A stretch of 47,877 bases of DNA from the NCBI GenBank assembly GCA_033557835.1, contig JAWQRO010000226.1, positions 1-47,877 of the forward strand, read 5' to 3'. The translations under genes and the position numbers were made by a program. Under the pieces are notes generated by a model. That model saw nothing but the letters and a program-made list of their open reading frames with translations. It was not told the origin of the DNA and made no database searches. The number at the start of each line of letters is the position of its first letter. Position 1 is the first letter of the stretch. This DNA comes from Helochares maculicollis. Lineage: Eukaryota; Arthropoda; Insecta; Coleoptera; Hydrophilidae. Shown here piece after piece: positions 25,201 to 37,200 of this stretch.

Positions 25201-28200
25201 GGTTTATTAGTTGTTTTGTCCTTCGTTCGGCATTAAATACCGCATCCTTATGGTTATAAAATAGATATAAATGGTTTGTCATCAGGTACTAAATACTGCA
25301 CTCAATGGCAAAAGGTGACTTTCTCCGAGTTCTTAAGATTTCACCATTTTTGGGGTAATTTTCGCGACGATTCGATCAAGCCAAAACTAAATTTGCTATT
25401 TCGCTTCGCCTAAGAAGACGTCAGCTCTAAGATGTGTAATAAAACGTCCTTAATAATTAATTCTAGAATATAAACCAAGATTTAATGTTATTTTTCTTTA
25501 TGCGCATTCATGAGAGTAGTCAAGGTTTATTATTCCGAACTTTTATACTGGCAACTACCGCTAATTAGCCTCACATGTGAATATTTTGAAATTATTGCCT
25601 AGTCATAAAAATCAACAGTAGTTAGCTACCAACTAGCGAGGTACAAATATATAAAATCAGTGATGCTATAAATTCTTCTACTTCAGCGGAAGACGTCACG
25701 TATAAAGGTCGATTCGAGATGTAATCGAAGAGGAAAACATTGTAAAGTTTTACAATTCTCTTGATATATTTTTTGTTTATTTATAGATATAGTGGTGGAA
25801 GCGATTGAAAATTTATTAAATGATTCATTATTTCCTTTATTAGTACACTTCTATACTGCGTAAGATAATGGGTTGAACCTGTGCATAACTCGTGTATCTA
25901 AGCGCGTAAATGGGGAGATCAACAATTCTCTCCACTCTGGTTCGAAACAACCACCCCTTCCGCTGCCTTAAAGTACTATTACGGATTGCCTTATAGGCAA
26001 TATATCTTACAGGCGTTATCACACGCACAATTACATTTCCTTAGAGAAAAAAGTCCATAGCTTAGCCGTTTGTTTCTATATGCCCATAGATATAGCAGTA
26101 GCAGCAGTTCCCATGCTTCTTGAACTACTTACGAATTGTAAATTTTAACTAAACTAATCCTTGAAATGACTTATACCAACTCGACAAGAACGATCATCTA
26201 AGGAGCTTAATATTAATCATGAAATGATATATTGGGCACTAGATCAGGAATTTCACACAAATATCTTTCTCTAACAGAAATCTCTTTTTCACTCACACGT
26301 GCACATTGCGCATTCCCAGAGTTGTTTATTCGTTCAGAATTTGAGATGCATTTACACTGTTGACAGCAGCGGCTACAGAAATAAACATTTATATCGGAGT
26401 TAATGTACAGAAAGTGCCCCGGAGCATGTGCGAGAAGTAAATATTGATGCCGGCGCACAAGAACACATGTTCAAGTCACTTAATATTTATTATTTTTCAA
26501 ATTTTCTTTCAGTTTTCATTGACAAGCTTGTTTGGAATGATGAACGTCAACAATTCCAACCCACTGTCGGTCTCCTTTTAATGAATTTCACTTACTGACT
26601 GTTTCTTCATGCAAATTGTCAGATATTCGAGTGGCAGCCAAATAAAAAAATCTAAACACATATTCTTCAAAAAAATTGGAAATGCATTGATTTATTCTGT
26701 ATTGATTTACAGTTAAATACTATATTTTACATATCAGAGACCAGGCTAGTATATTATAAAAAACAAAATAGATATAAAGGCAAATTAGATTCTACTCCCA
26801 GTTAGAGATGGACTTGAATTGTTGGGTCCGTCCATCAAATCGATTATGGTATTTTCTGTAAATCATTCTATTGTGCCAACTAATTATACACGCGGTGCTA
26901 ATGTTGTTTTTTTTGCAGAGAAGCCTAGAAGACTAAGCCATTGCGTAGGATGTGGTGGTCAAATCCATGACCAATATATACTCAGGGTAGCCCCAGACTT
27001 AGAATGGCATGCCGCCTGCCTCAAGTGCCAAGAGTGCCAACAATTTTTAGACGAATCCTGCACGTGTTTCGTCCGGGACGGGAAAACTTACTGCAAGAGG
27101 GATTATGTCAGGTGAGATATCTACCGATAGTGTACAGCTTGAATTCCAATTGATTTCTTCAAACGGCGCTCCGCTGCTGGCACGGGACATTCACCGACAA
27201 AGAGAATCGTTAACAGCAATAATTACCATAAACCACGTGTCCTGCGCACGTGTTTCGCTGGAAATCATTGTGTTGTGAAATTGATTATTCATAGACAATT
27301 TTTACGAGGTTTTAGATAAAAAAAAACAATTTAATAGTCATATTAAAACTGCAATTCAAATGAGTTTTTTTTTTTCATCAACCGGTCTTGAAACAAATAG
27401 AGGAGGCCTAGTGAGCCCAGTTCACTTTATACATTTGGAAATTGTCCTTTTGCATTGAAACAATACGAATCGATTATTAAATCCCTTATATCTAGTACTA
27501 TTTTACTTATATTTTCTGTGATAACATTTAAATTTATATTTCCAACCCATCTAACCTATTTTGAACAGGAAACAGGATCTCGACTCTAAAAAGCAATACA
27601 AAAAAAATAAAGAAATAGTTTACCACGTCTATATGCTCTTAGAATTACTTGTAATAAAGATAAGCAATCAATTATTTTAGTCACAATCGCACTAGCAATT
27701 TTATTTTACTATATGTTTAAATATAGATTTGTTATGAAATGTACGTTGCTATTAACGACATTCAGCCTATTCGCTGACAGAGTCAAAAACCTTTGTTCAT
27801 GCAAATTATTTAGATTTGATGAAATATATAATGCTCTGCGCATATTCTCTTCGTGGAGAATGTCAATGAAAGTCGGATGGCGCAATGCTGAGAGAATAGG
27901 GAATATGATGTAAAAATCCAGCTGTCTTGGGGCTTTGCATAATCGTGGTCTAGCATGTCGCTTTTTCTCTTGTCTAGCTCTGGCAATTTGAACAATTCAA
28001 AATAAATGATACCAACTACTGCAATCACAACAACGATACAAACATATTTTCTTCGTGCTGAAGGATACTTTGTAGATGGAGGCGGTCAGTTGAGTTCGTG
28101 ATCCACTGGCTGGTGCGCTTATTGATGTTGCACAAAATCTATTTGACATTACCAGTTTCTATCCTTCTAATGAACGGACCATTCCGCTTTCTATACAATA

Positions 28201-31200
28201 GAGATTTGTGATTTAATACCCTACCTTTGGCGTGGTATTCAAATATCTAGTATGTAAACTTTTTACAGAAGATTAGCTTGAAAAATGTTTACTATTCCCC
28301 TATACTAAGCCTGGGATCAGGATCAACTCGTGACATTAAAGTGTCGTTATCAAATTCCGTGGGTTGCCCTCTTCAATCGGTATCAATCAAGTCAAAATCA
28401 ATATTGGTAAATTTTATAGCTCAATGATGTCACATAATTATTTTAATTTTCAGAATTATGGTCAGCACTGACGCCTATACTTGAGCTCATGAGCAAACCT
28501 GGGTTGATAATGAAAAAATAAATCAAATTAAAATGTAATCAAAGATTAATTCTTACATGCAGCGACTCTTATTTTGGTCTACTACTACTACTAACCCCTT
28601 TTGTTGTAATTATTATCCTGGCTCGCAAATCTGCATCACAAACAATGCAAACTGTAGATAGACTCTAGGCAGCATTGAATTATTATGACGTTGTCGGTTA
28701 TGCAAGACATCAAATAAAATAGAGTAAAATCAAGTGAATAAGCTATCGAAAGCGAATAACCCGCCGAGTCCTCTTTGGATTAAAAGTTTAACATTTGTAT
28801 GTTCTCCAGTGTCTGTCCAAGCTAATTCCGAGATAGCGTATCTGTAGGTACCCACAGAAAAAAGATTTTCGTCCCACAATCTGATCTTGAGGTAATGCAC
28901 GTTTCATCTGCATGTGTGTGGCGGTGTTTGCCCAACGAAACCGGAGACGATAGAGTTTATTTAGCGGCGAAGCAGCCGGGGGCAAGTTTGGCCCCCTGTC
29001 AAACAAATCCCACCTGGCCCAACCGCAGTGCCGAGCTGGCGCAACCTAAAAAAATCATCTACTAAAATTAGGACGGCTCTAATTTGCTTGCCTTTTATCA
29101 TTTGGATTGACAGTCAACTTTCAAATCTTGCAATCACAATACGCCTCACAAAAATATTTTCTTGTGCTTCAGATTGAATATATACAAACTCTACTCATTA
29201 CATATCAACAGGTTATCAACAAAAATCTACTATACATTATATTTTATATAATTTTATACCATTTTTTGAAGCGATTAGAGAAGCTAGTTGCTTATTCGTA
29301 GAGAGATATAAGTTCTTCTATAGTATTTGGTTAGTCTGGCAGAAACGATAAAAAAACCGTCATTCTTTTATAGTTTATAGCTAATAGGGAACTCATTTTT
29401 TATAATCATAGGTTAAAAATGGCATAAGAGGAGCCAGTTTTAATAAGATGTCTGAAACTTAACACTTGAGACGTACTGACACTAATTTTAGTTCATTTTC
29501 AATTGCAGGTTATTCGGCACGAAGTGTGACAAGTGCGGGTTATCTTTCAGTAAAAATGACTTTGTAATGCGTGCAAAAAGTAAAATATACCATATAGAAT
29601 GCTTCAAGTGCTGTGCGTGTGCACGACAATTGGTGCCTGGTGATGAATTCGCTTTGAGAGACGGTGGTGCACTGTATTGTAAAGAAGATCACGATCATAT
29701 GGAAAAAACCAACATCCCAACAACGCCGCACTCTGGAGCGGAAAGCAACAACAACACTAGCCTCAGTAACAACAACCATAGCAACAATAGTACAGAACTA
29801 GGGTGTATGTCAGGTGAGTTCAATGAAAAGACTTTTTATTAATTTGATTCTTTAAAACAAAAGTCAGTCTATTATGGACAACGCGTTGAAAGTTATGTTG
29901 TGACCATCGCTTTGCCATGGGGTTGAATAGACAGGGTCCTATTTTTGGTTGCCTAAGTGCTCACCAAATATTATAATTATGAATATTTTTGTTGGAAAAA
30001 CAACATTTGAGTCAAATCTCGGCTTCATATGTATTATTCGGACTTTGCCCTAGCGAGACAAATAATAGAGAAGTTGTTTCTGGACATAAAACCGATGAAT
30101 GCCAATGTTCTGGCCACTCAAAAGTGGTTATACTGAAAAACATCGAAAAAGTCTACAAAATAGTTTTGCAAAACGTAAAGTGAAGTAGCAGGGAGATGAT
30201 CTTCAAAGATATCAAGTAGATATCAGTAGACCAAAAGCAACTCTCCAGAGTCAGGTCAGCAGTCAGCTGAGCAGCCTGTGAACCTCTACCAAAGCGGCTG
30301 CAAAGGCAACAGTCTGCTGGCAAAGATATGGCGCTTGTATTTTAGGAAGCACGTGAAATTTTGTTCGTCGAGTAACTCGAAAGATGTCACACTATAAATA
30401 GCAGTCGCTGCATGTCTCAACTACAGCATTTGACAGAAGAAATTGCAAAAATGGCCCTATATGAAGAAAAAAATAGAGCTCGAAATACATTTCCAATTGT
30501 TTTTGCATCCGCTGTATTCACCAGATTTAACTCACAGCGATTACCTGTTTGTAGATCTCAAAAAATGAGCATAGCAGGAATAGGCCTAAGAAGGCCGAAA
30601 TAAAAACATGAAGCTGCAATAGTTCATTTGGGATAAATTGGATAGGTGCGGAAGACCTATTTAATCTTTTACTCGTATCTTCAAATTCTAGTTAATTAAA
30701 ATAGCAAAATGCTTAAAATTAAATGTCACTGTACTAAAAATAAGTTTGTACTTATTCCACTGTAGGGCAGTAGAATAATTATCATTTATACTTACCACAT
30801 ACAATAAAATGTATTTAGTACAAGCTCATTCATGAACTTCAATAATAAATTTGGCAATTGGTTTTCAACCGGTCAGAGCGTTCCAAGCAGGCAATCAATA
30901 ATTAAATTACAATTAAGTCTCAGAGATTGAACATTGAATAACACAACAAGTCTATCCAGGAACATAGGAAGAAAGTTCACAGATTTTCAAATGTCAAGTA
31001 TTTTTTACTAATCCGGTTCGTAATTGTCATAAAAACGTCGAGCTAATACAGTTAATCCAATATCAAACAAAAGTCCGTCCAGTTCAATGCCGTTTGTCCA
31101 TTAGGAGTTGGGAGGTAATCCTATCGTGAGTCGGGGATTAAAGGAGGCGTGAAGTGCTGACCATCACAGAGCGCGGGTATTAAGGCTTTGTGAATACGAA

Positions 31201-34200
31201 ATTTCGTGTAGTAATACTCTATATTAATGCACAGCAGTATGCTACATACATAGTCTCCTTGTCCATAGGAATTAACCGAACGAGAAGGACGAGTGGGAAA
31301 CCCGAAATAATAATTGGAGTAGGTGTAAATACGCTTTGATTAATGTACTAAATCTAAATCTACTAAATTACTCGAAATTTTATAATCGATCATATTAACT
31401 TGCATTCAATTTATATGAGTAAACGTTCTATTAAACAAAATAAATTATATTACAATAATTTGTGGAGTATTCTGCAACTCTTGAAATTGCTTTTCGTTTA
31501 AATTAGGGTTTTCAGATGAACAATTTTTAAGTAATCCAGGCAATAGAATTCGTGTATGTACAACAATAAAAAGCCTGAGACTTCAAAATAATATAATATT
31601 CAACATAATGCAATTTATGTATATAAAGATTTTACATGCTTTTTTACATTCTCGTATTACTGTACGAAGTATAGTAAAGGGAAGATATTGGAATGATGAA
31701 AAAAATCGTTTTGAGTGCCCCTGAATCCATTTTGACCATTTTTAGCATGCTGTCTATGTGTGTGTGTGTATGTAAACACGATAGCGGTCAGACCGTTTGA
31801 GGTGGTGCTATGAAATTTGGTATACGGTTATTATCACATAAACTTAGATCTGCATCAACTTTTGACGCATGTATGACTACCGTAAGTACCCGTTTACCAA
31901 CACAGTTTTGACATTTTTTCAAGTAAAGTAGTCTTTAAAATTAAGCTATCCAATTGAAATTTCATGTACATCTTAATTATCACAAAAACTTCACAGATAC
32001 AAATTTTTAACATGATCGGAGTACAGAAAGTGCTATTTTTATAATTTTAAAAATTCCAATTTTAGTAGTAGGCTTTGGAATAAAAAAATTGCAAAAATGT
32101 TACGAAAATGCTAAACATGGAAAATATAGCAATAACAAATAGTTCCGTGTAAATTTGAAAACCGGAAGTGGGACTTTACCATCATAAATTTCATTTTTAG
32201 TATTGTACATTACTTAAAGAAATATTAAAAATATTTCGATGATATATATGTACTGAAAATATTCCTTATGAATATATTAATGTGTTGAGTGGAGACACTC
32301 TACTTTTTCCTTATTAAATTGGTATACACATTCAAAACATATATTGACAATATCACTCATTTTGCATATTTAGCTTTTAACAGATATAAAGATTAGATGT
32401 GTTTTGGTGTGTTTCGCGACTTCTTGCTATCTAAAAAAACGAATCGAAGAATCCGTATTCAGTTCTGTGTGCAAATTAAATGCTCCAAGACACTTGATTT
32501 GTTGTCTGTAGCACTTAACGAGTCGACTTATTTTTGTAACGTACACATTTTTTATAGGACAAGCAGTGAGGAGTTGACGAGGATATTAACATATCGGTTA
32601 GTTCATGTCATGCAATTTTTTTGAATTTTGTGGGCATAACATGAGTGTCAGCAACGTTTGTTCCGAAATTACTACATTTTAGCTAAATTATCCGTCGCAC
32701 GAGCATCGCTCGATCATGCTTCAGTCTTCGTATTCATGGAGCTTAGCCCCCGTGACTTTTCTTGCGCCCAGAAATAAATTAGATTCATGAAAGGTCAAAG
32801 ATTTGGCATGGGCACAGAGATTTAGACCTCCTTTCATAGTATAGAGAAACCAAAACTTATAATTAAATTCAAACACTCGCAGTCCTTGCGTTTATTAGAC
32901 TAATTATCAACACATTTGCTACCCTCTTGATCCAATGGGTAATCCTTGTAGCGTCGACCTACCCTTTGACGAGAGGAGTTTATTCCCTACGGCCTTAGCC
33001 AATGGTCAGTGTGGAATTGAAATTCTGCTTTAATGCATACAAAATTACTGAAGGCCTGTTATTAATCCAAGTTTCTATATTGTTAACCTTAAGATCAATA
33101 TATGAAGAGACATAAAAAATAATTTCGTTTTCTCTTATATTTGCAGATTCCGGATCGGAAAGCGGGTCGCATAAAGGTGGCGGGCAAAGGAAGTCGACAA
33201 GTGGAGGGGATGGAAAGCCTACAAGGGTACGGACTGTCTTGAATGAGAAGCAATTACACACTCTGAGGACGTGTTACGCCGCGAATCCTAGACCAGATGC
33301 CTTGATGAAAGAACAACTAGTTGAAATGACTGGATTATCGCCAAGAGTTATACGAGTATGGTTCCAGAATAAGAGATGTAAAGATAAGAAGAAAACGCTG
33401 CTGATGAAGCAACAGATGCAGCAAGAGAAGGTTGGTAGCTCTTACTGGCATTGCAAAAAATAGTCTATAACACCATTTCCCATGAAATGTTAAATGCGTG
33501 CATCAGCCTCTTATCAAAAATAAGCGCCAATAAATTTAATTTATGGGACTATTTGTTGAACAAACTGAGATTACATTTGTTATATTTATTGACATATGTT
33601 CTTGAGAGCTTTAGTTAATTTGTCCGGGTGAAGTACTTGATAGTATCCAAAATAACTTCAAAGAAATGAGCCGCTCTTGGCTTCATATGCGATTACTAAA
33701 TATGCTTGCATGCGAAAATCCACTATTACTATAGTAATCTTACGTATTAAGTGCAATCCCAATACAAATATCGATAAAAAATTCATAAATAGGATATTTT
33801 TATTAATGGGGACAAGTACGCGGCAATTACTATTGAGCCCAATAGCACAAATTTCATTAATTTTGGTTTTCGACATATTAAATTAATTGGAAGAATCTTA
33901 CAGCCCATACCACCTTAATGTTTGTACGCAACATGGATTGGCACTGTTGAATCATTGTATCTTTCCAATAATATGGAATCTTAAAAATATAGTAGACTAG
34001 TCTCCCGTTAACTGATTTATGTATTTCTGAAGTACAAGGTAGACCAATCACGTATTGGCCAGGTCTTGGATAACATAATCTTCCAAACTATAGATATTAC
34101 AATTTTCGTGTGACAACCATACATCGAGCTTCTTGCTGAGACCTCAAGTAAATAATTTTAAACGGTTTTCCGTCTAATCGCTGTTAATTTTTTGATGCAT

Positions 34201-37200
34201 TATGACTGTAATTGGTCGATGGGAGAGCTTCTCATCTTCCCGGGACTCTTACCGTTACTCTCTAGTTTTAGAGGGTAATACAGACGAGACAAATCACCAC
34301 AAATGTCGTCTAAACATTTTCAGGCAATAGTCTCAATTATTGGTTTACTTCCTAAGAACTGTTCGTGATAAAATTTGAACATCTGAGTCAAAGTATAAAG
34401 TAAATGAAACTAAACGTTTTTTATGGTTATATTTATTGAACTTAAATGATCATTAATTCGAGTAACAACAATTTATAAGCGTTAATTTGATTCTTTATAA
34501 AATTGATGGACTAGATTTGATTTCGCTTATTAGAGCTCGGGCTATGCTTTCGGCAATGGATTTACTTGCTTTATTTAACAATTTTCGAAAATATTTTACA
34601 GCAATGGCAATTCCTTTTTATTGGGTAAGAGTGTTCTTCACTAAAACTCAAGATCTTTCGATAGGCATTTTGGGGATGGGTATTTTTTGGTACGTTTGTT
34701 TCCTTACTCAAAGACAAAACTTCTTTGGCATAGTGGTAGAAAACTAATCAAACCAGAATACTGATGATTTCTAATGACTTCGTACAAATGATAGCATTTG
34801 CGTTTCAAGCATATCTTAAATGTTCTGGCTCATTGAGCCTGTAGCCACAAAACCCTTGCTATATATCGCCTGCTAAACGTAGTATTTATTTGGAAAACTT
34901 GAACTTCTTTTTCGTTCTAAATTGTTCTGCAACTATTTCGTGTTGCAACAGCAGAGACCTGTCTCCCAACTTTTCTTCAATTCGACTTTAAGCCCATATC
35001 TTTTGAGCTTCTTGAATCCTACCATCTACTCAACAATTAGGGTGTGTTCTTTAATTTGATCCCTCAAACACTTCTCGGCTGGCCACCTCTTTATCGATTT
35101 GTTTCGTCTTGCTTCTAGTGTGTCAACTGCATTATATAATATTATTTTTTTTAAATTAAAGCCAACATTTCTGTATCCAAATGATAATGGTAAACAATTG
35201 GAGACTATAGCGCGAAACATTTCTGAAGGTGGGAGTAATGGTAATTTTTTTTTCAAGCCGTCATTTACTTTTTGGTTATTTTGGATATCTCTATATCGCC
35301 TGCTACACCAAGTAGGTTTTAAAAAACTGGGACTGATTTTTTAGATGTCAATTTTTCTAAAGTCTAATTTCATACTACAGCAGTGCAGAAATTTAAACCA
35401 AGTAGTTGTTTAATGTCTCCTAGCCATACGTTTCATCGTCCATTACTGCGCTTAAAGATTGGCCCAAAAATTCACGATAGTACTTCCAAGCACAGATTTT
35501 AATTCTAAAATTCCCGTTCATCCTACTGTGACTTTAGACTTTTTTACTTTGTATGTTTTCAATGCTTCGGTATGGTCACAGATAATAGACATTTCGTTAA
35601 GTTTGTAACATCAAAATATGGCATATTTTTTAATTTTCAAGACCAAAGATAGGCTTATCGCAAGGTTTATAATTTAATTTATTTTTTCAAATTTTTTACT
35701 AGTTGTAGATAGATAAATGTGTCCAGGTTTCTTCGCGGGTACACCATACTACTCTTTTCGCCGTTATCTATATAATAGAAACCTCGTAAATGTACAACAA
35801 TGATGCAACAGAGAATCCTCTTGAACCTGAATAAGCTAGTCAGGCAGGGAATTTATTGTTCTTACATCATACATGTCTCCAAACAGGGCATGTTGAACGT
35901 TTATGTTCCAAAATGAATTAGAAAAGGCAAGGAAAATGAATTTCTCAAATTTAGAGGTGTCAATGCCTCATTTCTTCGTTAAATCTTTGGCAATTATAAA
36001 ACTTATAATTGACTTTTTGTCTAATCCCATGTTCGTAGAATAACAACCAACAGAAATATCAACATTAAAAATTAAAAACACCTTATAAGATCGAATCTTT
36101 AAAATAGAAACTTTAACCAAAATTTTACAATGGAGGCTGAAAAAAATTGTTCAACTATATCGTTGTGATAGGACTTTTAAAATATTGATTGTCGAGACAA
36201 GATTGCATATCTAATATTAACGGTAAACGGAATCAGCCGTCCCCACCTCTGAAATCTCATGGGGCGTGTGCGCAGCTGGTGGCGTAGCCCACCCAATCAC
36301 ATTTCCACCAATCACTGTTCATATACGTGATTGTTGTCGTCCCCACTCCACCTCATCGATTTCCTAGAACACAATAAAAAACAGCACAACAAAACTAGTT
36401 CTTTTGAATTCGCGGCCAGCCACTCGTGGGGGTATTATTATAACAACGTGACTGCCGCTGCTGCCCGAGAAAGCTTTTATCAATTCCTTTGCCTTTTTTT
36501 CGTCTTGTCTTATTCAAATAGAAACTTGTTCCAATGCAACCTTGACACTTGTTCTTGACTTTTTGTTTGCGAATACATGATAATGTTCCGTTGACCAATT
36601 ACGCTATGATCTAGCGTTTTTTACACCCTAAGATAAATTCCATGTTCGTATAGCACCCACTGTGTTTAGCAGCGTTAGCTTATAACACGTTAAAGTGAAA
36701 TTGCTATCAAGTAAATCGCATGTTCATGTGTGTTTGTTTTAGCCAAAATCGTATTTTTCTGTACTCCTTATTCTAGCATATTTTAACTGGAAGCAAATAG
36801 AGCATGAGTATGTTCCTCAGTACAATATAGCCTTTTTAATTTGGTTGAGACTACCCTACAAGAAGCAGCAGTTCGCAATCCTATCTAAATTCCTAAGATC
36901 TGTTCACTTTCACATTTACTTTTTTTTATTTCTTATTTCTTCATTTTTCACTAATTCAAAATAAAACATGTAATTACTTGCTCATTACAGATTACATGAA
37001 CGTCTGTATGAAAGCGTTCTCTGTGTCAGGGATGCCGTGTTTGCTAACAGTTGACCAGAAACGCATGCGACTGAATACGTTCCCCAATTGTTTAAGTATA
37101 CTAATGTCATTCCGCTGAGTTTCTTCAACGTTTTATGTTAGTAGACAACGCAGTCGTCCAGACTCGTCTAGGACTATTGCTGCAGTACTTCATGACCTGC

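Larger units (their letters stand above)
29814..33146 (+). other. tup intron 3
   Basis: A 3.3-kb intron holding copy 2 of the dispersed repeat (31620-32185) and a mariner-like 5' fragment (32290-32630), both listed separately. Short frames at 29989-30183 and 30412-30603 are not recognised. A GC-richer patch at 30230-30330 contains several CAGCTG/CAGC motifs. Confidence 0.6.

Noticed and set aside
33239..33463. 74-codon frame running past the exon 4 donor
   Set aside because: The last dozen codons come from reading into intron 4. The GTTGGT donor at 33431 joins in phase to exon 5.
36395..36417. ACTAGT, GAATTC and a partial NotI-like GCGGCC close together, recalling a cloning linker
   Set aside because: The NotI site is incomplete, the flanking DNA continues without a vector-like change, and these short sites can occur together by chance.
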